From Gemmatimonadota bacterium (GTDB lineage: Bacteria; Gemmatimonadota; Gemmatimonadetes; Longimicrobiales; Gaopeijiaceae), in assembly GCA_016209885.1 (NCBI GenBank), contig JACQVF010000107.1, forward strand, positions 1 through 64,000: a stretch of 64,000 nucleotides of DNA, in the 5' to 3' direction. Every line of letters begins with the position of its first letter. Position 1 is the stretch's first letter. The notes beneath the pieces are model-generated. The model made no database searches. It was given only the letters and a program-made list of their open reading frames with translations, and had not been told where the DNA came from. Positions 25,340 to 34,481 of this stretch are shown one piece after another. A program made the position numbers and the translations under genes.

Positions 25340-25974
25340 TCAACCGTCTTTCCCGATCTCTTCGGCACGTGAAAGGAATGGTCGGCGCCGTCCACGATGT
25401 GGAGGGTGGCCCGGTCGCCGAGGCGCTCGCAGCAGGGGCGAAGCAGGGCGAGGTCGGCCAGCGCGTCCCGAGTGCCCTGGAGGAAGAGCATGGGCACGGG
25501 CACGTCCCCGAGATGGTCGGCGCGATGCGTGGACGGCTGTCCCGCGGGGTGGAGCGGGAACCCGAAGAAGACGAGGCCGCGGACGCCGGCGGGCTCGCCC
25601 TTCGCCGCGGCGATGGAGGTCATTCGCCCGCCCAGCGACTTCCCGCCTGCCAGGAGCGGGAGATCGGGCGCCGTGCGGGCAGCCCGATCGAACGCGGACC
25701 GCAGCGTGGCGAGCAGCACCGGCTGGGGATCGGGGCGCCCGCCGCCCCTCTCCATGTAGGGGAACTGATAGCGGAACGTGGCGATCCTTCGCGCGGCCAG
25801 CCGCTGCGCGATTCCATCCATGAACGGATGGCGGATCCCTGCGCCCGCGCCGTGCCCGAAGACGAGCAGCCACCGGGCTCCCTCGGGGCGGAGGAGCATC
25901 GCGGAGACCGCGCCCGCGGAGTCGCCGACGTGGAGGCGGAAGGACTCGATCATTGGGGGTCGGGCGAATCGCAT
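25282..25974 (-). CDS. Alpha/beta hydrolase of the KANL3/Tex30 (dienelactone hydrolase-like) type
   Basis: The 230-residue protein shows an oxyanion segment VFGHGAGAGIRHPFM, the strand ATFRYQFPYMERGGGRPD, nucleophile motif AGGKSLGGRMTS (Ser in G-K-S-L-G-G), and FLQGTRDALADL plus VDGADHSFHV for the Asp and His. This matches the small TEX30/KANL3-like hydrolases; the substrate is unknown. ATG 25974 has GAGG very close to it; a second ATG at 25953 is possible. It is 16 bp downstream of the DUF72 gene on the same strand and overlaps the end of ligD in convergent orientation. Confidence 0.82.
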   Translation of the reverse strand: MRFARPPMIESFRLHVGDSAGAVSAMLLRPEGARWLLVFGHGAGAGIRHPFMDGIAQRLAARRIATFRYQFPYMERGGGRPDPQPVLLATLRSAFDRAARTAPDLPLLAGGKSLGGRMTSIAAAKGEPAGVRGLVFFGFPLHPAGQPSTHRADHLGDVPVPMLFLQGTRDALADLALLRPCCERLGDRATLHIVDGADHSFHVPKRSGKTVDQVLDELVEVTAAWAGRIL

Positions 25975-25989
25975 CGCCTCGTCCGGAGC

Positions 25990-26694
25990 TCAGGTGCGCA
26001 GGAGCCCCGCGAACGCCTCCGCGAGCTTCGGCCCCGCCGCCGCGTCCTCGTGCTTGAAGAAGACGTAGAGGTCGTCCCACTCGGGGGCGGCGAGCTTCTT
26101 CGCCCACGCTCGCATCGCCTTCGCGTCGTAGTCCTCGCGCCGCAGACGGGCGTACCCGTAACTCGCCGTGGGCACGATGACCGGCGCGAGCTTCTCCTCG
26201 TCGGAGTCCGCCGTAACCAGTGCCACGTTGTGCGCGCGCAGCGCGTCGTAGACCGCGTCCTCGAACCAGGACGAGCTCCGGAACTCGAGGGCGGCGCGGC
26301 AGTCCTCGGGGAGCTGCGCGAGGAACTCCTGCAAGAGGGGGAGATCCCTCTTGAGGTAGGGCGGGAGCTGAAAGAGGATCGGCCCCAGCTTCGCCTCGAG
26401 CTCCGAGGCGGTGCGCACGAGATAGCCCACCTCATCCTGGGCATCCTTGAGCTTCTTCTGGTGCGTGATCTTGCGCGACGCCTTGAGTACGAAGGCGAAG
26501 CGATCCGGGACCTGCGCGGCCCAGTCCTGAAGCAGCTTCTTCGTCGGCATGCGGTAGAACGTGTTGTTGATCTCCACGCTGTTCAGCCGTCCCCCGTAGT
26601 AGTGGAGCATCTGCGCGTCCGGCAGGTCCTCGGGGTAGAAGCTCCCCTTCCACTCCTTGTAGGCGTAGCCGCTCGTGCCGACCCAGGCGTTCAT
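25990..26694 (-). CDS. DUF72 family protein (YecE-like)
   Basis: The 234-residue protein starts MNAWVGTSGYAYKEWKGSFY and contains SVEINNTFYRMPT and ILFQLPPYLKRDL, the conserved landmarks of DUF72, a TIM-barrel-like family of unknown function. ATG 26694 has a perfect AGGAGG 6 nt upstream, so the longer open frame to 26844 is not used. DUF72 genes often lie near DNA-metabolism genes, and here it sits between ligD and a second DNA ligase, divergent from the latter. Confidence 0.88.
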   Translation of the reverse strand: MNAWVGTSGYAYKEWKGSFYPEDLPDAQMLHYYGGRLNSVEINNTFYRMPTKKLLQDWAAQVPDRFAFVLKASRKITHQKKLKDAQDEVGYLVRTASELEAKLGPILFQLPPYLKRDLPLLQEFLAQLPEDCRAALEFRSSSWFEDAVYDALRAHNVALVTADSDEEKLAPVIVPTASYGYARLRREDYDAKAMRAWAKKLAAPEWDDLYVFFKHEDAAAGPKLAEAFAGLLRT

Positions 26695-26870
26695 CGCATC
26701 CTCCTGCGGCAATCGGGCGAGGTTCCAGCCCGTAATGTAAGCAATGGCCCGCGGGTGCGCCGCCCGCGTGAGCGGCCGCGTGGGCGCCCCGGCGCGCCGG
26801 CCTTGACCCGGACGTGGGTCGCGCCACCACTTTGCCCCTGGCACGTAGCTTTTCGGCGGCCTGCTAACGC

Positions 26871-26887
26871 CAGCAGGTGACCTGCTG
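26871..26887. promoter_or_regulatory. Perfect palindrome in the DUF72-ligase divergent region
   Basis: CAGCAGGT and ACCTGCTG form an 8-bp dyad around one base. Just left, CCTGCT (26860-26865) is an extra half-site, so four CCTGC or GCAGG half-sites occur within about 45 bp. It lies 41 bp before the ligase ATG and is a likely operator; the binding protein is unknown. Confidence 0.5.
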
Positions 26888-26927
26888 AGCGCAGGACAGC
26901 ATCAACTACCGCGTCGAGCCAGGCTGC

Positions 26928-28469
26928 ATGAACGTCGCGCTTGATGAGATCGTCGAGACGTCGCGCCGCGTGGCGGCGACGATGAGCCGGCTGGAGAAGA
27001 TCGAGCATCTCGCTGGCTGCCTCCGGCGATGTGCCGGGGAGGAGGTGCCGGTGGCGGTGGCGTACCTCTCGGGTGAGCTGCCGCAGGGGCGCATCGGGAT
27101 CGGGTACGCCACGATCCACGAGGCGGTGGCGGACGCGGCGGCCGGTGCGCCGCTGCTCACGCTCGTCGAGGTGGACGCGGCGTTCTCGCGGCTCGCGCGG
27201 GTCATCGGTCCGGGCTCCACCGCCGCGCGTGCCCGCCTGCTCCGGGAGCTCCTCGCCCGCGCTACGCGCGAGGAGCAGGCGTTTCTGGTCCGCCTCCTCC
27301 TGGGCGAGCTCCGGCAGGGGGCGCTCGAGGGGATCACGCTGGATGCGATCGCGCGCGCGGCGGACGTCTCAGCGGACGAGGTGCGGCGGGCCTTCATGCT
27401 CGCGGGCGATCTCGGTACGGTGGCGCGCGCAGCGCTCGCGGGCGGCGTGGGCGCGCTCGCGCAGTTCGGCATCCGCCTCTTCCGGCCGCTCCAGCCCATG
27501 CTCGCCCAGGCGGCCGACGACATCGCGGACGCACTCTCGCGCCTCGGCGCCGCGGCCTTCGAGTACAAGCTCGACGGCGCGAGGGTGCAGGTGCACAAGG
27601 GCGGCGAAGACGTCCGGGTGTTCACTCGCCGGCTGAACGATGTGACCGCCGCGGTGCCCGAGATCGTCGAGCTCGTGCGTGCGCTCGCGGTGCCCGAGAT
27701 CGTCCTGGACGGCGAGGCGATCGCGCTCAGGCCGGACGGCGCACCCCATCCGTTCCAGACCACCATGCGGCGGTTCGGCCGCAAGCTCGACGTGGAGCGC
27801 ATGCGCGGGGAGCTTCCACTCACCGGCTTCTTCTTCGATTGCCTCTACCTGAAGGGTGTGACGCTCATCGACCGGCCGGAGGCGGAGCGGTTCGAGGCAC
27901 TGGCGGGCGTGGCGCCGCCGGCACTCGTGGTTCCGCGCCGCGTGACCGGCGAGGCGCGCGAAGCGGAGTCGTTCCTGGACGACGCGCGGCGAGCCGGTCA
28001 CGAGGGGCTTATCGCCAAGGCGCTGGAAGCGCCGTACGAGGCCGGGCGTCGCGGCCAGAGCTGGCTGAAGATCAAGCCTGCGCACACGCTCGACCTGGTC
28101 GTCCTCGCCGCGGAGTGGGGCCATGGTCGGCGGCGGGGATGGCTCTCCAACCTGCATCTGGGCGCCCGCAACCCGGAGACCGGCGGCCTCGTCATGCTCG
28201 GGAAGACCTTCAAGGGGATGACGGACGAGCTCCTCGAGTGGCAGACGCAGGCGCTTCTGGAGCTGGAGGTCTCGCGGGACCCATACACGGTCCGTGTGCG
28301 GCCTGAGCTCGTGATCGAGGTGGCGTTCAACGAGGTGCAGGCGAGCCCGCGCTACCCGGGAGGACTCGCCCTGCGCTTTGCTCGCGTGAAGGGGTACCGG
28401 CCGGACAAGCGGCCGGAAGAGGCCGACACCATCGACACGGTACGCAGGATCTTCGAGCGGTCGCATTGA
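26928..28469 (+). CDS. ATP-dependent DNA ligase (archaeal/LigB-like)
   Basis: The 513-residue protein has an N-terminal DNA-binding helical domain (1-185; YLSGELPQGRIGIGYATIHE), adenylation domain with nucleophile Lys214 in EYKLDGARVQVHK, LDGEAIA (motif III region), EGLIAKALEAPYEAGRRGQS (motif IV) and WLKIKPAHTLDLVV (motif V), and a C-terminal OB fold ending in LRFARVKGYRPDK. Length and layout match the archaeal-type / actinobacterial LigB ligases. It lacks phosphoesterase and polymerase domains, so it is distinct from LigD and may serve nick repair or a backup joining pathway. Confidence 0.93.
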   Translation: MNVALDEIVETSRRVAATMSRLEKIEHLAGCLRRCAGEEVPVAVAYLSGELPQGRIGIGYATIHEAVADAAAGAPLLTLVEVDAAFSRLARVIGPGSTAARARLLRELLARATREEQAFLVRLLLGELRQGALEGITLDAIARAADVSADEVRRAFMLAGDLGTVARAALAGGVGALAQFGIRLFRPLQPMLAQAADDIADALSRLGAAAFEYKLDGARVQVHKGGEDVRVFTRRLNDVTAAVPEIVELVRALAVPEIVLDGEAIALRPDGAPHPFQTTMRRFGRKLDVERMRGELPLTGFFFDCLYLKGVTLIDRPEAERFEALAGVAPPALVVPRRVTGEAREAESFLDDARRAGHEGLIAKALEAPYEAGRRGQSWLKIKPAHTLDLVVLAAEWGHGRRRGWLSNLHLGARNPETGGLVMLGKTFKGMTDELLEWQTQALLELEVSRDPYTVRVRPELVIEVAFNEVQASPRYPGGLALRFARVKGYRPDKRPEEADTIDTVRRIFERSH

Positions 28470-28587
28470 GCGGGTGAATCCGGCCGGCGCCCAAGCCGCC
28501 TCGTCTTGTCGCCGGTGCCCGTCGCCTCTTATGCTGGCGGAAACACGACGTGGTCACGGTCGGTCACGGCCGCGGAGGCGAGCCGCT

Positions 28588-29574
28588 ATGCCCGCGAACC
28601 TGACGCCCCAGTACCTCGCCGCCGAGGAACGGTACCGGGCGGCCAGGAAGCCCGAGGAGAAGCTCCGGACCCTCCGGGAGATGCTCGCCGTCATCCCGAA
28701 GCACAAGGGCACGGAGAAGCTCCAGGCCGAGATCAAGCGGCGGATCGCCCGGCTCCAGGAGGAGTCACAGCGCAAGCGGTCCGCGGGCGGGCCGACGCCC
28801 GCCTGGGTCATCGAGCGGATGGGCGCAGGGCAGGTGCCGGTCCTAGGGCCGCCCAACTGCGGGAAGTCGTCGCTCCTCGCTGCGCTCACCCGCGCCGAGC
28901 CGCGCATCGCGGACTACCCGTTCACCACGGCCGCGCCGCTCCCCGGGATGATGCCGTTCAAGGACGCGCAGGTTCAGCTCGTGGATACCCCGCCCGTGAC
29001 CCGCGAGCACTGGGTGGAGTGGATCCCGGAGCTTCTGCGCCGCGCCGACGCCTGCGTGCTCATGACGGATCTGTCCCTGGACGACCCGTGGGAGCCGGTC
29101 TCGGCCATCCTGACGATGCTGGAGGCGCGGGGCGTCCTCGTGGGTGAGGCCAGCTCCGAGGAATTCATCGACGTGCGGCTGCCCGCGCTTCTGGTGGCGA
29201 ACAAAGCGGACCTCGCGGCCGGCGAGTCACGGCTGGCAGACCTTCGGAGACAGGCAGGTGGCCGCTTCTCCGTCGAGGTCGTCTCCGTGCTGCGCCACGA
29301 GGGACTCGAGAGGCTGAAGCGAAGCATCTTCGAGACGCTCGGCGTGATGCGCGTCTACGCGAAGCCGCCCGGCAAGCGCGCGGATCGTAGCGAGCCGTTC
29401 GTCCTCCCCGTCGGTTCAACGGTCCTCATTCTCGCCGAGCGCATCCACAAGGATCTCGCGCAGAAGTTTCGGTACGCTCGCGTGTGGGGCCGGTCCGGCG
29501 AGTTTGCCGGCCAGCGCGTCGGTCCGGAGCACCGGCTCGTGGACGGCGACCTCGTCGAGGTCCACGCCGGCTGA
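28588..29574 (+). CDS. DRG/OBG-type GTPase with C-terminal TGS domain
   Basis: The 328-residue protein starts at ATG 28588, 9 nt after GGAGG. An N-terminal helical hairpin (1-60, Lys/Glu-rich) precedes the G domain: P-loop VLGPPNCGKSSLLAAL, ADYPFTTAAPLPGMM (G2), QLVDTPPV (G3), VANKADLAAG (G4). The C-terminus (PVGSTVLILAERIHKDLAQK, FRYARVWGRSGEFAGQRVG, EHRLVDGDLVEVH) is a TGS domain. Families with this layout bind RNA or ribosomes. The bacterial copy resembles DRG-like GTPases rather than Obg or YchF. The P-loop Cys is unusual but does not break the GxxxxGKS pattern. Confidence 0.85.
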   Translation: MPANLTPQYLAAEERYRAARKPEEKLRTLREMLAVIPKHKGTEKLQAEIKRRIARLQEESQRKRSAGGPTPAWVIERMGAGQVPVLGPPNCGKSSLLAALTRAEPRIADYPFTTAAPLPGMMPFKDAQVQLVDTPPVTREHWVEWIPELLRRADACVLMTDLSLDDPWEPVSAILTMLEARGVLVGEASSEEFIDVRLPALLVANKADLAAGESRLADLRRQAGGRFSVEVVSVLRHEGLERLKRSIFETLGVMRVYAKPPGKRADRSEPFVLPVGSTVLILAERIHKDLAQKFRYARVWGRSGEFAGQRVGPEHRLVDGDLVEVHAG

Positions 29575-29721
29575 GGCCGTGTATCGGGGAGTGCGGGGCG
29601 GGACGCGGTCCGCGCGTGAGGCTGACGCGGTCGCTGCGCGACGGGAACGGTCCCGTGCCCTGAGAGCGACGGATCCGGAAAGCCGCTGACCGCGGCGCTG
29701 CATGCTCCCGAGGTCAGTGCC

Positions 29722-29967
29722 TCACAGGATCCAGAGCGCCGCGACCCGCTCCTCTTCGTTCCAGCCGACGCGGAACGCGAGGCCTCCGTGCCGGTCCTCG
29801 CGCCGCGGCACGATCATCACCTCGCGGCCGTCCGCGGTTGGAACCTTCACGCTCTCCCAGTACCGCGGAACCGTGATCCAGGTGTAGTCCTCGATCCCTG
29901 CCGGCGCGTCGGCGTCTTCCGCTGCGAGCGCCTTCAGCTCGGCCATGAGCTCGGATCCCAGCTTCAT
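29722..29967 (-). CDS. Small hypothetical protein coupled to the truncated macro-domain gene
   Basis: The 81-residue protein starts [20 protein letters not shown] and continues [20 protein letters not shown] with a beta-rich, acidic C-terminus. Its ATG overlaps the stop of the macro-domain frame (ATGA, 29964-29967). No family is recognised. Coupling implies joint expression with the macro-domain fragment. Confidence 0.65.
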   Translation of the reverse strand: MKLGSELMAELKALAAEDADAPAGIEDYTWITVPRYWESVKVPTADGREVMIVPRREDRHGGLAFRVGWNEEERVAALWIL

Positions 29968-30194
29968 GCCCGTACCTTCTGGCCGGTGGGAAGCCCGTCC
30001 GGGTTGCGCGAGCGGCGGATCTCCTTGCATGCGGCCAGGATCTCCGGACCGCCGCGCCGGTGGATCGCCCCGTCCACGCCGCCGCCGCCCAGCAGGCTCG
30101 AGTTGGCGGCATTCACGATGGCGTCCACCTGCTCCTCTGTGATGTCGCCCTGGACGAGGCGCAGCGTCGCCTTGCCGAGCTGCTTCACGTCCAC
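29964..30194 (-). CDS. Truncated macro (ADP-ribose-binding) domain protein
   Basis: The 76-residue frame starts at GTG 30194, with GGAGG 7 nt upstream. It reads [40 protein letters not shown] and [20 protein letters not shown], the N-terminal ADP-ribose-binding half of an MacroD-type domain, including the [12 protein letters not shown] loop. It then stops after LPTGQKVRA, where intact homologues continue for roughly another 90-100 residues. Either it is a degenerate gene or a minimal fragment still translated to feed the coupled downstream gene; a full macro fold is not possible from this piece. Confidence 0.75.
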   Translation of the reverse strand: MDVKQLGKATLRLVQGDITEEQVDAIVNAANSSLLGGGGVDGAIHRRGGPEILAACKEIRRSRNPDGLPTGQKVRA

Positions 30195-30283
30195 GGTCCG
30201 CCTCCGGCACGTGAGGTACTGCCGCGGAAAACGTACGGACCGCGCAGCCGGTGCGCCAGCTAGGACTTCCAGCCGGGAGCACT

Positions 30284-31477
30284 CTACTGCCGCTTCGCGT
30301 CCAGCTCCCCGATGGTCGCTGTGGAGGGCCCGCGCTCCCGCTGGAGGATGCGGGCCACGCGCTCGACCTCGTGCATGACGCGGAGCAGGTTCTGGCCGGC
30401 GAGCTTGCGGAGCTCTTCGTCCGTCCAGCCGCGCCGTGCCAGCTCGGCGAAGAGGTCCGGGAACCTGGAGACGTCCTCGAGCCCCTCGGGCGTCGAGTCG
30501 ATTCCATCGAAGTCGCTCCCGATCCCCACGTGATCCACGCCCGCGACCTCACGGATGTGCTCGATGTGATTCGCCACATCCTTGAGCGTCGCCCGCGGCG
30601 CCGGCCCGGGGCCTCTGTGCGTGCGCACCGCCTCGGAGGTGAAGCCCGGCACGAACGTGACCATGACGACGCCGCCGTTCTCGGGCAGCCGGCGCAGGAT
30701 CGAGTCCGGTACGTTGCGCACGTGGTCCGTGAGCGCGCGCGCCGAGGAATGAGAGAAGATGACGGGGGCGCGCGCCACGTTGAGCGCGTCGCTCATGGTG
30801 CCGGGTGAGGTATGCGAGAGATCCACGAGCATGCCCAGCCGATTCATCTCGCGCACGACCTCCTCGCCGAAGCGCGTGAGCCCGCCGTGGCGCGCCGAGT
30901 CCGTGGCCGCGTCCGCCCAGTCCAACGTGCCGCTGTGCGTGAGCGTCAGGTACCGGGCACCCAGGTCGTAGAACGCTCGGAGCGCGCCCAGCGAGTTCTC
31001 GATGGCGTGGCCGCCCTCCATGCCCAGGAGCGACGCGATCCTGCCCGCGCCGAAGACCCGCTCGATGTCGGAGGCAGCGCGCGCGAGCTCGAAATGATCG
31101 GGATAGCGCGCGATGACCTGCATCACGATGTCGATCTGCTCGAGCTGCACCTTCGCGGCGCCCTCCTTCACCGCCTCGAACGGGATGAACACGGACCAGA
31201 ACTGGCCGCCCACCATTCCCGCCCGGAGCCGCGCCAGGTCCGTGTGCCCGGGGGTCCGCTGCCTCAGGTCGTACGCCGCCACGTTGCGCGGCGCGTCCTT
31301 GAAGTTGCGGATCGCCCAGGGCAGGTCGTTATGCCCGTCGATGAGGGGCGTCTGCGAGAGGATGCGCTTCACGCGCTCGACCTGCGGATCCTGAGCCGGG
31401 ATCTGAGCTTCGGCAACGCAGCCCGAAGTCGCGGCGGTGATCAGGGCGACGGAAAGCGCACGCGCGGCGGTTCTCAT
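30284..31477 (-). CDS. Membrane dipeptidase (peptidase M19) lipoprotein
   Basis: The 397-residue protein has a lipoprotein signal ([19 protein letters not shown]) and the M19 renal-dipeptidase fold: [13 protein letters not shown] (first His-x-Asp), [19 protein letters not shown] (bridging Glu), [28 protein letters not shown] and [10 protein letters not shown]. All expected zinc ligands appear present. It would hydrolyse dipeptides outside the cytoplasmic membrane, possibly for peptide scavenging with the nearby secreted amidohydrolases. It is divergent from the next gene. Confidence 0.93.
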   Translation of the reverse strand: MRTAARALSVALITAATSGCVAEAQIPAQDPQVERVKRILSQTPLIDGHNDLPWAIRNFKDAPRNVAAYDLRQRTPGHTDLARLRAGMVGGQFWSVFIPFEAVKEGAAKVQLEQIDIVMQVIARYPDHFELARAASDIERVFGAGRIASLLGMEGGHAIENSLGALRAFYDLGARYLTLTHSGTLDWADAATDSARHGGLTRFGEEVVREMNRLGMLVDLSHTSPGTMSDALNVARAPVIFSHSSARALTDHVRNVPDSILRRLPENGGVVMVTFVPGFTSEAVRTHRGPGPAPRATLKDVANHIEHIREVAGVDHVGIGSDFDGIDSTPEGLEDVSRFPDLFAELARRGWTDEELRKLAGQNLLRVMHEVERVARILQRERGPSTATIGELDAKRQ

Positions 31478-31819
31478 AGGTCTCTCGGGTCTTACGGGGG
31501 ACTTCCCGACGCGAACTCGAGCCGGACGCCATGAATACAGGGGGGCCGGCCTGACCCGCAAGCGCGGGTACGAGGGATATCGGCCAATCTGAGCTGTCCT
31601 CGCGGCTCGCCTACCTGAGGGATCGCTGAGCTCGCCCGCGAGCTGGCCGCGGAGGTGCGGCGCGGCGGCGGTGCGAGTTCGAAGTGTGAGCTTCCATCCG
31701 GGGCGCACGTGCTGCCGCGGACCCCGCTCGCACGCGACTTGCCGCGACGAGTGCACCAGCGAATACATTGTCGAGCGTGTGCGCCCGCGATCGAAGAACT
31801 GCGAACTCGGAGACTGCTC

Positions 31820-33574
31820 GTGAATAGAGTGGGGAGGATGCAGGCGGCCGGGGCTTCAAGGGTGGCCGTGTTCGTGGCGTCTGTGCTGGGCGCGTGCGGT
31901 CCGGCTGTGCCGCCGGCTGACGTGGTGCTGGTCAACGGCAAAGTCGTGACCATGGACTCGACGCGGCCGGAGGCCGAGGCGCTGGCCGTCGCCGGAGACA
32001 CCATCGTCGCGGTGGGAAGCACCGCCGAGATCCGCCGCTACGTCGGGGAGCAGACGGAGGTCCTCGACCTGCGAGGGATGCTGGCGATCCCCGGATTCAT
32101 CGAGGGGCACGGCCATCTCATGGGGCTGGGCCAGGCGAAGACAATCCTCGATCTGACCCGGGCCCGGAACTGGGACGAGATCGTCGCCCTGGTGGCCGAC
32201 GCGGCGTCGCGGGCGAACCCGGGCGCGTGGATTCGGGGCCGCGGCTGGCATCAGGAGAAATGGGACCGGCCGCCGAGCCCGGCCGTACCGGCGGTAGAGG
32301 GTGTGCCGCTCCACCACGAGCTCAGTCGGCTGACGCCGAACAACCCCGTATACCTCACCCACGCGAGCGGCCATGCCTCGTTCGTGAACGCGAAGGCGAT
32401 GGAGCTGGCGGGGATCACGCGCCGGACATCGAACCCGCAGGGCGGTGAGATCGTGAAGCACGCGCGCGGCGAGCCCACGGGGCTACTGAGGGAGCGCGCC
32501 CAGGGCCTCGTGGGCCGGGTCATGGAGGCCGCCGAGGCCGCGCGCTCGGTGGAGGAGGTCGAGGGCGAGATGCGGCGGCAGATCGAGCTGGCGGGGCAGG
32601 AGGCGCTCTCCAAGGGCGTGACCAGCTTTCACGACGCCGGCTCGTCGTTCGCCACCATCGACTTCTTCAAGAAGCTGGCGGAGGCCGGCCAATTGCCCGT
32701 GCGCCTCTACGCCATGGTGCGGCGGGAGTCGAACGAGATGCTGGCCGAGAAGCTGCCCCAGTACCGTATCATCGGCGCGGGCAACCATTTTCTCACGGTC
32801 CGCTCGATCAAGCGCCAGATCGACGGCGCCCTCGGCCCCAATGGGGCGTGGCTCCTCGATCCGTACGTGGACCTGCCCACCACCGCGGGGCTGAACCTGG
32901 AGCCCGTGGAGGACATCCGCAGAACCGCCGAGCTTGCCATCCAGCACGGCTTCCAGGTGAACACCCACGCCATCGGCGATCGCGGGAACCGCGAGGTGCT
33001 GAACATCTACGAGGAAGTGTTCAAGGCGAATCCCGGCAAGACGGACCTGCGCTGGCGCATCGAGCACGCCCAGCACATTCATCCCGACGATATCTCGCGT
33101 TTCGCCGCGCTCGGCGTCATCGCCTCCATGCAGGGGATCCACTGCACGTCGGACGGCCCGTGGGTCATCAAGCGGCTGGGCGAGGAGCGGGCGAGGACGG
33201 GCGCCTACGTGTGGCGCTCCCTCATGGACGCGGGCGCGGTGGTCACGAACGGGACGGACGTGCCCGTGGAGGACGTGAGCCCCGTCGCCAGCTTCTACGC
33301 CTCCGTCACCCGCCGGCTGGCGGACGGCACGGACTTCTTCCCCGAGCAGCGCATGACGCGGGAAGAGGCGCTCCGCTCCTACACGTTGAGCAACGCGTTC
33401 GCGGCCTTCGAGGAGGGCATCAAGGGATCCATCACCCCCGGAAAGCTCGCCGACATCGTCGTCCTCTCGAGGGACATCATGACGATCCCGGAAGACGACA
33501 TCCCCGGCGCCGAGGTGGTCTACACGATCCTGGGCGGAAAGGTGAGGTACCGGAGGGTAGCAGCGGCGCAGTAG
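31820..33574 (+). CDS. Amidohydrolase, YtcJ-like (Amidohydro_3), lipoprotein
   Basis: I start the protein at GTG 31820, which has GGAG 7 nt upstream; ATG 31838 abuts its GGAGG too closely. The signal ends in VASVLGAC, a lipobox. The 584-residue enzyme has PADVVLVNGKVVTMDSTRPE, PGFIEGHGHLMGLG (metal His-x-His), THASGHASFVNAKAMELAGI, VNTHAIGDRGNREVLN, IEHAQHIHPDDI and VVTNGTDVPVEDVSP, all typical of the YtcJ-like family. The C-terminal segment EEGIKGSITPGKLADIVVLS closes the small beta domain. The substrate is unknown. A related but distinct secreted amidohydrolase lies at 41878-43488. Confidence 0.88.
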   Translation: MNRVGRMQAAGASRVAVFVASVLGACGPAVPPADVVLVNGKVVTMDSTRPEAEALAVAGDTIVAVGSTAEIRRYVGEQTEVLDLRGMLAIPGFIEGHGHLMGLGQAKTILDLTRARNWDEIVALVADAASRANPGAWIRGRGWHQEKWDRPPSPAVPAVEGVPLHHELSRLTPNNPVYLTHASGHASFVNAKAMELAGITRRTSNPQGGEIVKHARGEPTGLLRERAQGLVGRVMEAAEAARSVEEVEGEMRRQIELAGQEALSKGVTSFHDAGSSFATIDFFKKLAEAGQLPVRLYAMVRRESNEMLAEKLPQYRIIGAGNHFLTVRSIKRQIDGALGPNGAWLLDPYVDLPTTAGLNLEPVEDIRRTAELAIQHGFQVNTHAIGDRGNREVLNIYEEVFKANPGKTDLRWRIEHAQHIHPDDISRFAALGVIASMQGIHCTSDGPWVIKRLGEERARTGAYVWRSLMDAGAVVTNGTDVPVEDVSPVASFYASVTRRLADGTDFFPEQRMTREEALRSYTLSNAFAAFEEGIKGSITPGKLADIVVLSRDIMTIPEDDIPGAEVVYTILGGKVRYRRVAAAQ

Positions 33575-33576
33575 GC

Positions 33577-33660
33577 GCGGAGGCGAGCGCGACCGGGGAG
33601 CTGTTCGAACTCTTCGATCGTTATCGGCCCTTTGCGGGGCGTACTGGGCGGCCTCGACAT
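33577..33660 (-). pseudogene. Possible Uma2-type endonuclease N-terminal remnant
   Basis: The minus strand has GAGGTG before an ATG at 33660 and reads SRPPSTPRKGPITIEEFEQL before losing similarity. The phrase ITIEEFEQLPG resembles the first helix of Uma2 (DUF820) nucleases. The rest of such a gene is absent, as the frame runs into the plus-strand amidohydrolase. This is a weak call. Confidence 0.25.
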
Positions 33661-33850
33661 GGTGCACCTCGGGGCAGCGCCCGCCGGCCTCCAAGCTAGC
33701 CTCGCCCGGCCGCACGCGTCCATGGCGGGGAGGGCCTGCTGAACCGCACACAGCGACCCGGCCAAACCGGGCGAGCGCGAGACGCGGCTCGATTCCCGCT
33801 GCTGCGGCCCGAAGGCCGATGGCGCTGGATCTCCCCGCGGCCGGTAGGAG

Positions 33851-34297
33851 TCAATCCTCCGGCTCCACGCGGCTCCGCAGCCGCTTGGCGTGCGCGCGCC
33901 GCTTCTTCTCCCGCAGCCGCGCCTCCTCTGCTGCGCGCGGCGGCCGTGTCTTCTTGCGCGGTTTCGGGACCCGGAGCGCTCGTGCCACCAAGGCCCGGAA
34001 ACGCGCCGTCACCGCCAGCTTGTTCTGGTACTGGCTGCGCGCTCCGCCGGCCACGAGGCGAAGCGCACCCTCGTGACTGATGCGCTTGGCCAGCTTCTCC
34101 AGGATGCGGGCGCGCTGCTCCCCGGTCAGAGAGGGCGAGCACCTCACGTCCCAGAGAAGCTCGACGCGCGTGGAGGCCCTGTTCACGTGCTGGCCGCCCG
34201 GTCCACCCGCGCGCGAAGCCCGGTAGGTCAGCTCGTCCGCCTGAATCGCCAGGGAGTCGTCGATCCGGATGAGATCTGAAGCACCACGTTCGCTCAT
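33851..34297 (-). CDS. arfB: Alternative ribosome-rescue factor ArfB (YaeJ)
   Basis: The 148-residue protein has the GGQ peptidyl-tRNA hydrolysis motif at 34-36 (YRASRAGGPGGQHVNRASTR), the release-factor domain 3 fold and a strongly basic C-terminal tail (RKKTRPPRAAEEARLREKKR and onward) that in ArfB enters the mRNA channel of stalled ribosomes. It lacks the codon-recognition domain of RF1/RF2. It is transcribed alone on the minus strand. Confidence 0.93.
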   Translation of the reverse strand: MSERGASDLIRIDDSLAIQADELTYRASRAGGPGGQHVNRASTRVELLWDVRCSPSLTGEQRARILEKLAKRISHEGALRLVAGGARSQYQNKLAVTARFRALVARALRVPKPRKKTRPPRAAEEARLREKKRRAHAKRLRSRVEPED

Positions 34298-34481
34298 GAC
34301 CGAAAGCTAGCCGCGTGCGCCGGCCGGGCCAGGGGCCGGCCCAGCACGAGATCGCAGGAGCCGGGCGTTGAACTGGTTGGTCCCTGGCTCACGCGCCTCT
34401 GCGCGGCACTTCTGCGGGGCCCACGACTCCGCCGGATCCTGCCTCGTCCGCGTCCCTGCGCGGGCCCTGGAGGCGTAGGCT

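Noticed and set aside
24844-26880. 678-codon plus-strand frame over the hydrolase and DUF72 genes
   Set aside because: It runs antisense to two genes with clear family motifs and ribosome sites and begins out of frame inside ligD.
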